A stretch of 64,000 nt of DNA from Serratia rhizosphaerae (lineage in GTDB: Bacteria > Pseudomonadota > Gammaproteobacteria > Enterobacterales > Enterobacteriaceae): the NCBI RefSeq assembly GCF_009817885.1, contig NZ_CP041764.1, forward strand, positions 4,836,001 to 4,900,000, read 5' to 3'. Positions 33,282 through 42,798 of this stretch are shown piece by piece. The stretch's first letter is position 1; each line of letters begins with the position of its first letter. The notes under the pieces were generated by a model, which searched no databases, was not told where the DNA came from, and was given only the letters and a program-made list of their open reading frames with translations. The translations under genes were made by a program, and so were the position numbers.

Positions 33282-34913
33282 TCAATGCTTGACGATATAC
33301 ATCGTCTGACTATAGGCCACGTCTTCCGGGTTGGTAATCGGATAACCTTTTACCCAGGGTTTGATCAGGCGGCCATTGGTGTACTGATAAATCGGCGCGA
33401 TCGGCGCCTGATCGGCCAGGATCTGCTCCGCCTTGTTGTAGTCGGCGTTCAGCGCCGCCGGGCTGGTGCGCCGGCTGGCTTCCGCCAGCACGCGGTCATA
33501 CTCTGCGTTGCGGAACTTGGCGATATTGCCGGCGTGCGAAGAACCCAGCAGCGACAGGAAGGTAGACGCCTCATTATAATCCCCCACCCAGGAGGCGCGA
33601 ATCACGTCGAAATTGCCGGTATTACGGCTGTCGATATAGGTTTTCCACTCCTGATTCTGCAGCTTAACATTCACCCCCAGCTTTTTCTTCCACATCGAGG
33701 CCACGGCAATGGCGATCTTCTGATGGCTTTCCGAGGTGTTATACAGCAGCGTCAGTTTCAGCGGGTTATCCGGGCCGTAGCCGGCAGACTGGATCATCGC
33801 TTTGGCCTGCGCATCCAGCTCCGCCTGCGACTGCTGCTGCAGCAGGCTATCTTTGGCTTTGAAGCCGGCGGTCACGTCCGGCGTAAAGTGGTATGCCGGC
33901 TTTTCACCGGTGCCCAGCACTTTTTCAGCGATAATCTTGCGGTCGATGGCGTAAGACAGCGCCTTACGCACCCGCACATCGTTGGTTGGCGCGCGCTGGG
34001 TGTTAAACGCATAGTAATAGGTGCCCAGTTGATCGGGGGTATAGACCTGATCCGGAATATCCTTCAGCAGTTTGCGGTACATATTTTTCGGGAAGGATTC
34101 GGTGATATCGATATCCCCCGCCAGATAGCGTTTGGTGGCGTTGGATTCCTGATTGATCGGCACAAACGTCACCTTGGTCAGCACGGTGTGTTTATGATCC
34201 CAATAGTGTTCATTCGGCACCAGCACCAGCTTCTCATTCACCACCCGCTGCTGCAGTTTAAAGGCGCCGTTGCCGACCAGGTTGCCTACCTTGGTCCAGC
34301 CGCTGCCGTATTTCTCCACCACCGCTTTCGGCGCCGGGAACAGGCTGAAGTTGGCGGTCAGGCTGACAAAGTACGGCACCGGCTTATTCAGCTGTACCTT
34401 CAGGGTATGGGCGTCAACCACCGTCACCCCCAGCTTATCGGCCGGCAGCTTGCCGGCGATGATCGCCTCGGCGTTCTGGATCCCCGCCAGTTGGGCAAAC
34501 CAGGCAAAAGGCGACAGGCTTTTCGGGTCCACCAGCCGCTGCCAGCTGTAGACGAAATCGTTCGCCGTGACAGGGTCACCATTTGACCAGCGTGCGTCTT
34601 TGCGCAGAGTAAAGAGGAAGGTCTGGTTATCCGAGGTCTGCCAACGGCTGGCGACGCCGGGAATAATATTGCCCTGCGCATCCTGATTCACCAGCCCTTC
34701 GAACAGATCGCGCGCCACCTGCGCCTCCGGCAGGCCAACCGCTTTAATCGGATCGAGCGACGCGGGCTCATCTTTGATATGGCGCACGATTTCCTGCTTA
34801 TCGGCCAGGGCCGTCCCGGCCGGCACCTGCGCCGCACTGACGCCAAAGCTCAGACAGACGGCCGCTGCGCAGCCTGCCAAACGGAAACTCCGTTGAATTT
34901 TTTTTCTCGCCAT
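33282..34913 (-). CDS. mppA: Murein tripeptide-binding protein MppA
   Basis: The 543-residue product has a signal peptide (CAAAVCLSFGVSAAQVPAG) and the SBP family 5 signature (PGVASRWQTSDNQTFLFTLR). It is an OppA-like periplasmic binding protein. In E. coli MppA binds L-Ala-gamma-D-Glu-meso-Dap and delivers it to the Opp permease for cell-wall recycling. The nearby mpaA and ycjG genes complete the breakdown of this peptide, supporting MppA over plain OppA. Confidence 0.9.
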   Translation of the reverse strand: MARKKIQRSFRLAGCAAAVCLSFGVSAAQVPAGTALADKQEIVRHIKDEPASLDPIKAVGLPEAQVARDLFEGLVNQDAQGNIIPGVASRWQTSDNQTFLFTLRKDARWSNGDPVTANDFVYSWQRLVDPKSLSPFAWFAQLAGIQNAEAIIAGKLPADKLGVTVVDAHTLKVQLNKPVPYFVSLTANFSLFPAPKAVVEKYGSGWTKVGNLVGNGAFKLQQRVVNEKLVLVPNEHYWDHKHTVLTKVTFVPINQESNATKRYLAGDIDITESFPKNMYRKLLKDIPDQVYTPDQLGTYYYAFNTQRAPTNDVRVRKALSYAIDRKIIAEKVLGTGEKPAYHFTPDVTAGFKAKDSLLQQQSQAELDAQAKAMIQSAGYGPDNPLKLTLLYNTSESHQKIAIAVASMWKKKLGVNVKLQNQEWKTYIDSRNTGNFDVIRASWVGDYNEASTFLSLLGSSHAGNIAKFRNAEYDRVLAEASRRTSPAALNADYNKAEQILADQAPIAPIYQYTNGRLIKPWVKGYPITNPEDVAYSQTMYIVKH

Positions 34914-35080
34914 CGTTATTATCCCGCGTTAACCATCTGAATTTTTTATCATATACCCAAAAGCGCTGCGGCGCATCATGGCGGCGGCGGCCCTGCGGGA
35001 AAAACGGCGACGGCGGTGCAAAAATGCGAGAACGACCCCGCTTTACGCCGCCGGACAATAGCCGGCGGCGCGCTCAGGGC

Positions 35081-35431
35081 TTAGTCGTAGAGATGGACAG
35101 TGCGGATGCGGTAGGTAAACTCTTCGCCCTCTTCTTCATCAAAGATGGTGAACTGAGCGTTCTCCTCCAGCGGCTTTAGCTGAATATCGGTGGTTTGCAG
35201 CTGGCGATCGTTGGCATCGTCATAGCCGTAATCGAGGTAGAAGCTGTTTTTCTGGTAGTCCACATGCAGGGTAAACGGGTAGTTGGATTCATCCCCGCGC
35301 CCGTCATCATTTTTCACCACGCCGAACCACTCCCCCTGGCGGAGTTGATTCTCATCATCCACGCCGCACAACAGCGTGAGCGTGTCCTGCTCGTGTTCCG
35401 TATAACTGGCGACTATTCTGGCGACTGGCAT
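35081..35431 (-). CDS. Conserved acidic protein of unknown function
   Basis: The 116-residue protein is strongly acidic (FDEEEGEEFTYRI) and beta-rich (ARIVASYTEHEQDTLTLLCG, SNYPFTLHVDYQKNSFYLDY). It has no signal peptide or membrane segment. I do not recognise the family. It is transcribed alone between mppA and the divergent mpaA. A GC-rich hairpin follows its stop, without a T-run. Confidence 0.75.
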   Translation of the reverse strand: MPVARIVASYTEHEQDTLTLLCGVDDENQLRQGEWFGVVKNDDGRGDESNYPFTLHVDYQKNSFYLDYGYDDANDRQLQTTDIQLKPLEENAQFTIFDEEEGEEFTYRIRTVHLYD

Positions 35432-35637
35432 GTTAAATCTCCTTGCTGATTATCGGCTTGGCTGTCTGCTTAGTATAACAAGCGACAGCCGTATCGGCAG
35501 CGGACATTACGCCGCGCCGCCGCTGACCGCTCAGATAAGACGCAGAACAACAATGTTGTGGGAAAGTCACACAAAAGCGTAATACACTGAATAAAATAAC
35601 AATGCATTTTCACCCACTGGCGATACAGGGCGATACC

Positions 35638-36345
35638 ATGACTCAACAACGACCGCGTAGCGAACGCGGCCAGCTGGCCGTGGCTGGAGAAAGTTACGGA
35701 AAATCGTTATTAGGCGCACCGCTGCTTTATTTCCCCGCCGTAGCACGTGGCCCGGACGCCGGGCTGATCATCGCCGGCACGCACGGTGATGAAAATGCCG
35801 CCGTCGTCACCCTGTCCTGCGCATTGCGCAGCCTGTCTCCCGCCGCGCGGCGCCACCATGTGGTGCTGGCGGTCAACCCGGACGGCTGCCAGTTAGGATT
35901 GCGCGCCAACGCCAACGGTGTGGATTTGAACCGCAACTTCCCCTCGGCCAACTGGCGTTCCGGCGATACGGTCTACCGCTGGAACAGCGCCGCGCCAACG
36001 CGGGAGGTCAAGCTGTCAACCGGCGGCCGGCCGGGTTCCGAACCGGAAACGCAGGCGCTCTGCCATCTGATCCACCGGCTGAAGCCGGCCTGGGTGGTCT
36101 CTTTTCATGAACCGCTGGCGTGTATTGAAGATCCGGCCAGCTCGCACCTTGGCGTCTGGCTGTCGCACAAATTCGCCCTGCCGCTGGTCAGCAGCGTCGG
36201 CTATGAAACGCCGGGTTCGTTCGGCAGCTGGTGCGCCGATCTGTCGCTGCCGTGCATCACCGCCGAACTGCCGGCCATCTCCGCCGATGCCGCCAGCGAA
36301 CAGTATCTGGATGCGATGATTGAGCTGCTGACCTACCCGCAGTAA
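35638..36345 (+). CDS. mpaA: Murein peptide amidase MpaA
   Basis: ATG 35638 (MTQQRPRSERG) matches the E. coli start; the product is 235 residues. It is an M14-type zinc carboxypeptidase fold, with the ligands His49 and Glu52 in GTHGDEN and His157 in SFHEP, plus GVDLNRNFP. It cuts the gamma-D-Glu-Dap bond of murein tripeptide in the cytoplasm, releasing L-Ala-D-Glu for YcjG. It is convergent with ycjG, 8 bp apart. Confidence 0.93.
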   Translation: MTQQRPRSERGQLAVAGESYGKSLLGAPLLYFPAVARGPDAGLIIAGTHGDENAAVVTLSCALRSLSPAARRHHVVLAVNPDGCQLGLRANANGVDLNRNFPSANWRSGDTVYRWNSAAPTREVKLSTGGRPGSEPETQALCHLIHRLKPAWVVSFHEPLACIEDPASSHLGVWLSHKFALPLVSSVGYETPGSFGSWCADLSLPCITAELPAISADAASEQYLDAMIELLTYPQ

Positions 36346-36353
36346 TCCCGCGC

Positions 36354-37328
36354 TTATAGGTCGCCCAGCCGGATGACGCCGCAGGCAAAATCCAGCCCCG
36401 GCTCAACATCCTGCGCCAGCCAGGTCGGCCCGTCCAGATCGATAAAACGGGCCGCCGGCGCCAGCGGCAGCGCCGCCGTCACCGCCCGTGAGGTGCACAG
36501 CATGCAGCCGAGCATCAGCGTAAAGCCTTGGCTGACGGCCTGCTCGGCCAGCGCTAGCGCTTCGGTCAGGCCGCCGGTTTTATCCAGTTTAATATTGATC
36601 ATCTGATAACGGCCGGCAAGCCGGGCCAAATCGGCGCGGGTATGGCAGCTTTCATCGGCGCAGATCGGCAGCGGATGGATAAAGTTCGCCAATGCTTCAT
36701 CGTTATCGGCCGGCAGCGGCTGCTCCAGCATCGCCACCTGTAAATCCGCCAGCAGCTGGCAGCGCGCCGCCAAACCTTCAGCCCGCCAGGATTCGTTGGC
36801 GTCGACGATCAGCGTCGCCTCCGGCACCGCGCCGCGGATCGCCACCAGCCGCTCGCTGATGAGCCGGTCGTCCAGCTTGATTTTCAGCAGCGTCGCCCCG
36901 CGGCGGTTAAGCTCCAACGCGGCCCGGGCCATCGCCTCCGGCGTATCGATGCCGACGGTTTGCGCCGTCGTGACCTGCGGCGGCGGGTTCACCCCCACGC
37001 GCTGCCACAGCGTTTGCGCCTGTTGGCGACACTCCAGATCCCATAAGGCGCAGTCCAGCGCATTGCGCGCCGCGCCGGCCGGCATCAGCTGCTGCAGCGC
37101 GTCGCGCGACAGGCCGCGCTCGATGGCCGGTCTGACCGCCTCCAACTGCGCCAGCACCGAGTCTTCGCTTTCGCCATAGCGCGGGTACGGCGTGCATTCC
37201 CCCACGCCACAGACGCCCTGTTGTTCGATTTCCACCACCACCACGTTGGCCGCGCTGCGGCTGCCGCGTGAAATCACAAACGCGGCGCGCAGCGGCCAGG
37301 CCTGTGGGTAAAAACGCATGCTTCTCAT
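36354..37328 (-). CDS. ycjG: L-Ala-D/L-Glu epimerase
   Basis: ATG 37328 has AGGAG 5 nt upstream and gives 324 residues, close to the 321 of E. coli. It is an enolase-superfamily protein with the KxK motif KIKLD and metal ligands in LIVDANESW, MLEQPLP and PICADES. The second catalytic Lys is in NIKLDKTGG. It interconverts L-Ala-D-Glu and L-Ala-L-Glu from murein recycling, so that the dipeptide can be hydrolysed. It works after MpaA. Confidence 0.93.
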   Translation of the reverse strand: MRSMRFYPQAWPLRAAFVISRGSRSAANVVVVEIEQQGVCGVGECTPYPRYGESEDSVLAQLEAVRPAIERGLSRDALQQLMPAGAARNALDCALWDLECRQQAQTLWQRVGVNPPPQVTTAQTVGIDTPEAMARAALELNRRGATLLKIKLDDRLISERLVAIRGAVPEATLIVDANESWRAEGLAARCQLLADLQVAMLEQPLPADNDEALANFIHPLPICADESCHTRADLARLAGRYQMINIKLDKTGGLTEALALAEQAVSQGFTLMLGCMLCTSRAVTAALPLAPAARFIDLDGPTWLAQDVEPGLDFACGVIRLGDL

Positions 37329-37539
37329 CACCGCTCCTGGTTGAATAGTACGCGTAATATCAGCGCTGTACGCAAGGGTATGCCAATATATACAACTGTT
37401 TAGCCAATTTTGTATACCCAAGCGGCATGCATTGACATAGACTGACGGCAAGGTGTGAACCTAATGTTAAAATGGGCGTGAGCCGCTCGCCGATTAGGTG
37501 CACATCTTTTGTATAAACACCTGTCAAAGGAATCAAGTC

Positions 37540-38043
37540 ATGACTCAGACCGTAAAGTTCCAGAGTAACCCCGTTGCCGTTGCCGGCCAACTGCCGAAAG
37601 CCGGCGAACAGGGCAAGCCGTTCTCCCTGGTGGCGAAAGATCTGTCAGACGTTGTGCTGGGCAGCTTTGCCGGCAAACGTAAGGTGCTGAATATTTTCCC
37701 AAGCATCGACACCGGCGTCTGCGCCACTTCGGTGCGTAAATTCAACCAGTTGGCCAGCGGCCTGGATAACACCGTGGTGCTGTGCATCTCCGCCGATCTG
37801 CCGTTCGCCCAGTCCCGCTTCTGCGGCGCGGAAGGCCTGAGCAATGTAGTAACCCTTTCCACCCTGCGCGGCGCCGAGTTCAAACAGACTTACGGCGTAG
37901 AAATCGCCGACGGTCCGCTGGCGGGCCTGACCGCCCGTGCCGTGGTGGTGCTTGATGAGCAAGACAACGTGCTGTACAGCGAACTGGTGGAAGAAATCAC
38001 TTCTGAACCGAACTACGATGCCGCCCTGGCGGCGCTGAAGTAA
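37540..38043 (+). CDS. tpx: Thiol peroxidase Tpx
   Basis: The 167-residue product is an atypical 2-Cys peroxiredoxin with peroxidatic Cys61 (IDTGVCATSVRKFN) and resolving Cys95 (SRFCGAEG), numbered as in E. coli. It reduces alkyl hydroperoxides and H2O2 with thioredoxin in the cytoplasm or periplasmic side. AAAGGA precedes the ATG. The gene has its own terminator shared with tyrR. Confidence 0.96.
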   Translation: MTQTVKFQSNPVAVAGQLPKAGEQGKPFSLVAKDLSDVVLGSFAGKRKVLNIFPSIDTGVCATSVRKFNQLASGLDNTVVLCISADLPFAQSRFCGAEGLSNVVTLSTLRGAEFKQTYGVEIADGPLAGLTARAVVVLDEQDNVLYSELVEEITSEPNYDAALAALK

Positions 38044-38052
38044 TTCGCGCAT

Positions 38053-38082
38053 AAAAAAGCCCGGTCAGCCCGGGCTTTTTTT
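38053..38082. terminator. Bidirectional terminator between tpx and tyrR
   Basis: AAAAAAGCCCGG-TCAG-CCGGGCTTTTTT is symmetrical and can serve both convergent genes. Confidence 0.88.
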
Positions 38083-38087
38083 CGTCA

Positions 38088-39659
38088 TTATTCCTCGGCG
38101 TCTTCCGCCGGTTTGCGGCTGCTGAGGCCGTAGTCACGCAGTTTATTGGCAATTGCGGTATGTGAGACCCCCAGGCGCTTCGCCAGTTTGCGCGTGCTGG
38201 GATAGGTACGGTACAGCCGGGTCAGCACCGAGCGCTCAAAGCGCTTGCTGATCTCATCCAGCGTCCCGTCAATCGCCTCATCCCCCAGCGACATCTCCAC
38301 CTCAAACTCCGGCAGCACGATATCCTGCGGGCGCAGTTCAAAGCCTTCGGTCTGGGTCAGTGCGCGATAAATCGCATTTTTCAGCTGACGTACGTTCCCC
38401 GGCCAGCCGTACTTGCTCAGGAAGCTGTTCAGATCGCTCGACAGCTTCGGTCGGGCGACGCCCTGCTCATCGGCAAAGCGCGCGACAAACAGCTCGGTCA
38501 GCGGCATGATGTCCTGCGGGCGCTCGCGCAGCGGCGGCACCGTGATGGTCAGCACGTTCAGGCGGTAGTAAAGATCCTCGCGGAACTCGCCGCGCTGCAC
38601 CAGCTCAATCAGGTTTTTCTGCGTGGCGCAGATCACCCGCACGTCCACGTGCACTTCATGATCTTCGCCAACGCGGCGGAAAGTGCCGTCGTTCAGGAAA
38701 CGCAGCAGTTTGGTCTGCATCCGCGGCGACATTTCGCCAATCTCGTCCAGTAACACCGAACCGCCGTTAGCCTGCTCGAAAAAGCCCTTTTTCGCCGCGC
38801 CGGCGCCCGGATAGGCGCCCGCCGCATGGCCGAACAGCTCGCTTTCCGCCACGTCATCCGGCAGCGCCGCACAGTTGAGCGCCAGGAAAGGCTGTTTGCC
38901 GCGCGGGCTGCGCAGATGGCAGGCGCGGGCCAGGATATCCTTGCCGGTGCCGGTATCGCCGACAATCAGCAGCGGCGCATCCAGCATCGCCAGCTTGCGC
39001 GCCTGTTCCAGCACCTGGCGCATTTTCGGGCTGACCGCCACGATATGGTCGAACTCGGTGTCATCGTTCACCGAAAGATTCTGCAGCTGCCGCCCCATGC
39101 GCGCGGTGGATTTCAGCATCACCACGGCGCCGACCACGTCCGGCTGCTGGTTTTCATCTTCCAGGTGGATCGGCGTGATATCCATCAGGAAATCCTGACT
39201 GCGGATCACCACCCGCTCAGCGTGCGGTGCGGCATGTTCATTCTCCAGCCAGCGGCTGAAGCTGTAGCCGCCAATCAGCTGCCCCGCCGTCTGGTTGCGG
39301 ATTTTATCTTCGTTCAGGCCAAACAGCGCCAGCGCCGCCGGGTTGGCCAGCTCGACCTTACCTTTCATATCAATGGAGAATACCGGCTCCGGCATGGATT
39401 CCAGCAGCGCGCGCAGCGCCCGGTGTTCGCGCTCGGAAGGCATGAAACTGACGGTGCGCACGTCGGTGACGCCGGCGATGCGGCGGATTTCCGCCATCAG
39501 GGCGCGGAAGGTATCAAAATCAAGCTGGGAAAAATTAAGGTAAATCCGGCCGATAGGATCGATTTCGATACCGCGTAAATCAATGCTGCGTAATACCAAG
39601 AGATCCAGCAATTCTCGGGTAAGACCGATACGGTCTTCGCAAAATACTTCCAAACGCAT
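38088..39659 (-). CDS. tyrR: Transcriptional regulator TyrR
   Basis: The 523-residue product has an N-terminal ACT domain (MRLEVFCEDRIGLTRELLDL), a PAS domain near 85-120 (PEPVFSIDMKGKVEL), and an AAA+ domain with Walker A GDTGTGKD at 234-241. A Fis-type helix-turn-helix ends the protein (RKLAKRLGVSHTAIANKLRD). The GAFTGA loop that contacts sigma-54 is replaced by GAYPGA followed by an altered segment, as in E. coli TyrR, which acts with sigma-70. It controls aromatic amino acid synthesis and transport in response to Tyr, Phe and Trp. It is about 10 residues longer than in E. coli. Confidence 0.95.
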   Translation of the reverse strand: MRLEVFCEDRIGLTRELLDLLVLRSIDLRGIEIDPIGRIYLNFSQLDFDTFRALMAEIRRIAGVTDVRTVSFMPSEREHRALRALLESMPEPVFSIDMKGKVELANPAALALFGLNEDKIRNQTAGQLIGGYSFSRWLENEHAAPHAERVVIRSQDFLMDITPIHLEDENQQPDVVGAVVMLKSTARMGRQLQNLSVNDDTEFDHIVAVSPKMRQVLEQARKLAMLDAPLLIVGDTGTGKDILARACHLRSPRGKQPFLALNCAALPDDVAESELFGHAAGAYPGAGAAKKGFFEQANGGSVLLDEIGEMSPRMQTKLLRFLNDGTFRRVGEDHEVHVDVRVICATQKNLIELVQRGEFREDLYYRLNVLTITVPPLRERPQDIMPLTELFVARFADEQGVARPKLSSDLNSFLSKYGWPGNVRQLKNAIYRALTQTEGFELRPQDIVLPEFEVEMSLGDEAIDGTLDEISKRFERSVLTRLYRTYPSTRKLAKRLGVSHTAIANKLRDYGLSSRKPAEDAEE

Positions 39660-39933
39660 CAGTATTGGCCTTATCTGCAGGTTTTGCGTACACGGGATGA
39701 GTGGCGCTCATCATACTCTCTCATCCCGGACAGAAGAAACGTTCCGTCAGCAAAAGTTGACAGAACGCTGATTTATCATTGTGGTTATTGATTCTAATCG
39801 CAAATGAATAACACCATCCGCGTCATTTTAGCTTATTGCCAGATATTTATCATGACTCGAAGATTATTTTTGGATAATTATCACGAAATTACAGCAGGAT
39901 GTTCTTTCGTCAACGTTGGCTTACGCCACACGG
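39660..39933. other. tyrR-ycjF intergenic region
   Basis: This AT-rich stretch should hold the tyrR promoter near its left end (minus strand). No other gene or repeat was recognised. Confidence 0.4.
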
Positions 39934-39960
39934 AAAAGCGCCGCACCGGACGGTGCGGCG
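39934..39960 (-). terminator. Terminator of the ycjX-ycjF unit
   Basis: The minus strand reads GCCGCACC-GTCC-GGTGCGGC followed by GCTTTTCC, directly after the ycjF stop. Confidence 0.75.
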
Positions 39961-39969
39961 GCGGGATTA

Positions 39970-41028
39970 TCAGGCTTTCTTGTCGCCTTTTTTCATCACG
40001 TCCTTCAGTTGGCCGACTAACTGGCCGCGGAAATCGCTCAGCTTGGGCTTATCGTCCTCCAGCCACGGCAGCGGCCGGCACAGCTCCATCGCCTTAATGC
40101 CCAGACGCGCGGTCAACAGGCCGGCGCCGATACCCTGCGCGGCGCGGGCGGACAAACGCGCCGCCAGATCCTGCGACACCCAGTCCATCCCGACCTCGCG
40201 CACCAGTTCAGAGGCGCCGGCAAAGGCGATGTTCAGCAGCACCAACCGGAACAGGCGAATACGGCTGAAATAGCCCAGTTCGATGCCGTACAGCGCGGCG
40301 ATGCGGTTGATCAGCCGAATATTGCGCCAGGCGATAAACGCCATATCCACCAGCGCCAGCGGGCTGACGGCGATCATCAGCGTCGACTCGGCCGCCGAAC
40401 GGCTGATCTCGCGCCGCGCCTGATTATCCAGCACCGGCTGCACCAGGCGCGCGTACAGCGCCACCACTTCACGGTCGTTCTGGGTCTCATGCAGCGACGC
40501 CTGCCAACGCTGCAGCGCCGGATGCCCCTGATCCAGCCCGGCCTGACGCGCCAGTTTTTCGCAGAACTCGCGCCCTTTGCCCAGCCCGTGGCTGTGCAGC
40601 AATTCCCGCGCTTCGTCACGCTCTTCGGCGCGCTGGCGCAGGCGGTACAGGCGGCGCCATTCCGCCACCACCGAGCCGACGCCGGCGCCGACGATCAGGC
40701 CGCCGGCAACGCCGCCGCCGAGCGCGATCCAATCCTGCTGCAGCCAGGCCTGATGCACCCACTGCACGCCCTGCGCCACCACGCTGACGCCGAACAGCGT
40801 CAGCCCGGCGGTGACCATTTTACGCCACAGGCTGCGCTTCGGCTTCAGCGCCGCATTGACAATGCCTTCAACGCGCCCTTCTTCCTCTTCCTTTTCCAGC
40901 TCCGGCGCGGCGGGAAAGAAGTTATCCGCCTGCTGTTCGTCAAAGGCCATACCGGCGCGCAGCGTCGGCTCCTGCGGCGGCTGCAGCGGCTCTTCAAAAT
41001 CGATACGCGGTTTTATCGGCTCGCTCAT
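39970..41028 (-). CDS. ycjF: YcjF, DUF697 membrane protein
   Basis: The 352-residue product begins with an acidic, proline-containing N-terminal part. Two transmembrane helices lie near residues 70-115 (MVTAGLTLFGVSVVAQGVQW, then GGGVAGGLIVGAGVGSVVAE), with a C-terminal DUF697 helical region. It forms a pair with YcjX, overlapping its stop by 4 nt. In E. coli both are induced with the phage-shock response. The molecular role is unknown. Confidence 0.92.
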   Translation of the reverse strand: MSEPIKPRIDFEEPLQPPQEPTLRAGMAFDEQQADNFFPAAPELEKEEEEGRVEGIVNAALKPKRSLWRKMVTAGLTLFGVSVVAQGVQWVHQAWLQQDWIALGGGVAGGLIVGAGVGSVVAEWRRLYRLRQRAEERDEARELLHSHGLGKGREFCEKLARQAGLDQGHPALQRWQASLHETQNDREVVALYARLVQPVLDNQARREISRSAAESTLMIAVSPLALVDMAFIAWRNIRLINRIAALYGIELGYFSRIRLFRLVLLNIAFAGASELVREVGMDWVSQDLAARLSARAAQGIGAGLLTARLGIKAMELCRPLPWLEDDKPKLSDFRGQLVGQLKDVMKKGDKKA

Positions 41029-42422
41029 CGCACTTTATCTCCCAGCAAAAACTCCATCACCGCGTCCAGACGAATATGCGGCAACGGGCTGTCCACGCTC
41101 ATGGCGCGCGGACGAAACTCATCAAAGTGGAACCCCTGCTGCTGCCAGAACGCCGGCCCCGGCAGGCGCGCCGGCACTTCGCCGGGGAATACCGTCAGCG
41201 GTGCGCCGTCCGACAGGCGGTTGCCTTTCAGCGCCGGAATACGCTGCCCCTGATGGTCCACCATGCCGCTCTCGGTCGCCTGCACCGAAGCCAGCCCGAC
41301 GCAGTCCATACTGATGCCCTCAAATGCCGCATTCTGCCAGGCTTCCTGCACCAGCTGCTGCAGCAGCGACACCAGATTGGCGTGCTGATCGGCGGTAATA
41401 TGGTCGGCTTTGGTGGCGGCAAACATCAGTTTGTCGATGGTGGGCGAAAACAGGCGGCGGTACAGCGTACGCTTGCCGTAGTGGAAGCTCTGCATCAGTT
41501 GGGTCAGCGCCAGGCGCATGTCGTTAAACGCCTGCGGCCCGCTGTTAAGCGGCTGCAGGCAATCCACCAGCACAATCTGGCGGTCGAAACGCACAAAGTG
41601 TTCTTTGTAGAAGTTTTTTACGATCGACTGACAGTAATAACCGAAGCGGGCGCGCAGCATGCCGATATTGGTGTGCTTGTCGGCCTGCGCCAGTTTTGAT
41701 TCGCTGCCGGCGTCGACGTTCGGCCAGGGGAAGAACTGCAGCGCCGGCGCGCCGGCCATATCGCCCGGCAGCACAAAGCGTCCCGGCTGGATAAAGTGCA
41801 GCCCTTCGGCCTTACAGCGCAGCAGATAATCGGTGTAGGCCTGCGCGATCGCCGCCAGTTTATTTTCATCGGCCGCCGCCAGCGGATCCAGCGCGTTGCA
41901 CAGCGCCAGCCACGGTTTGGCCCATTCGGCACGATCGCCCTGCAGCAGCCCGGTCATCTGACGCGACCAGGTCAGGTAGTCCTGTTCCAGCATCGGCAGA
42001 TCGAGCAGCCATTCGCCCGGATAATCGACGATCTCCAGATACAGCGTCGAGGTTTCTTTAAAGTGGCGCAGCAGGGAATCATTGGAGCGGTAGCGCAGCG
42101 CCAGGCGAATTTCGCTGACGCCGCGGGTGGGGGTCGGCCAGGTCGGCGGCGCGCCGTACAGCTGCGCCAGTCCCTCATCATAGGTAAAACGCTGAATGCC
42201 GAGATCGCGCTGCGGGATACGTTTTACCCCCAGCAGGCGCTCTTCGCGCACCGGCGAAAACAGCGGCAGCCGCGCGCCGCTGTGGACATGCAGCAGTTGA
42301 TTGACCAGTGCGGTGATAAAGGCGGTTTTTCCGCTGCGGCTCAGGCCAGTCACCGCCAGACGCAGATGGCGGTCCATACCGCGGTTGACCAGCGAGGTTA
42401 ATTCATTTTTTAATCGTTTCAT
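41025..42422 (-). CDS. ycjX: YcjX, DUF463 P-loop GTPase-like protein
   Basis: ATG 42422 has AAGGAGAAGA in front and gives 465 residues, the same as E. coli. Walker A GLSRSGKT is at 26-33, with later nucleotide-pocket motifs in FAATKADHI. It is probably a GTPase stress protein acting with YcjF and expressed with the psp genes. Its cellular target is unknown. It follows pspD in the same direction, so it may share the sigma-54-dependent transcript. Confidence 0.93.
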   Translation of the reverse strand: MKRLKNELTSLVNRGMDRHLRLAVTGLSRSGKTAFITALVNQLLHVHSGARLPLFSPVREERLLGVKRIPQRDLGIQRFTYDEGLAQLYGAPPTWPTPTRGVSEIRLALRYRSNDSLLRHFKETSTLYLEIVDYPGEWLLDLPMLEQDYLTWSRQMTGLLQGDRAEWAKPWLALCNALDPLAAADENKLAAIAQAYTDYLLRCKAEGLHFIQPGRFVLPGDMAGAPALQFFPWPNVDAGSESKLAQADKHTNIGMLRARFGYYCQSIVKNFYKEHFVRFDRQIVLVDCLQPLNSGPQAFNDMRLALTQLMQSFHYGKRTLYRRLFSPTIDKLMFAATKADHITADQHANLVSLLQQLVQEAWQNAAFEGISMDCVGLASVQATESGMVDHQGQRIPALKGNRLSDGAPLTVFPGEVPARLPGPAFWQQQGFHFDEFRPRAMSVDSPLPHIRLDAVMEFLLGDKVR

Positions 42423-42502
42423 TCTTCTCCTTGGCATAAATACCCAAAATCACTCAGCGCTGCGGCGGGGCTGCGTCGGCCACCGCCCAAGGCAGCTGCG
42501 AC

Positions 42503-42682
42503 TTAGCGGGTATAACGCCCGAATGCCTTATTCAGCCCCTTGCGGAACATCGGCTCCAGCACCATCGCCAGCAACAGGCGCAGCGGTTTACGGCTGACGG
42601 TTCTCAGCAGCCATGAGGTGGCCCCCGCCGGGCCGTAACTGAGTAACGCTATGATGATGACTTTAGACAATCTCTTCAACAT
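42503..42682 (-). CDS. pspD: Phage shock protein PspD
   Basis: ATG 42682 has GAGGAG 8 nt upstream and gives 59 residues. A longer frame from ATG 42748, also with GGAGG upstream, would give 81 residues, but its first 22 codons are rich in rare Arg and Gly codons and look non-coding. The conserved core YGPAG, then SRKPLRLLLAMVLEPM matches PspD of E. coli (73 aa). It is a peripheral inner-membrane protein of the psp operon with a poorly known role. Confidence 0.8.
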   Translation of the reverse strand: MLKRLSKVIIIALLSYGPAGATSWLLRTVSRKPLRLLLAMVLEPMFRKGLNKAFGRYTR

Positions 42683-42798
42683 TGCACCAGCTCCTCGTTG
42701 GAAAGTGGCGGATTGGCCGCCGTTGGCGGCGTGGTTTGCTCTGGTCATAACTGCCCTCCGGCAAAGGTGACGGCGGCGTCCGGCGCGGCAACCGTCAA

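Noticed and set aside
33132..34586. 484-codon plus-strand ORF over mppA
   Set aside because: It is antisense to an unambiguous binding-protein gene.
42442..42516. Possible second palindromic repeat between ycjX and pspD
   Set aside because: The ends (TACCC and GGGTA) are inverted, but the body is GC-rich, overlaps the pspD end and does not clearly match the element at 23024-23147.
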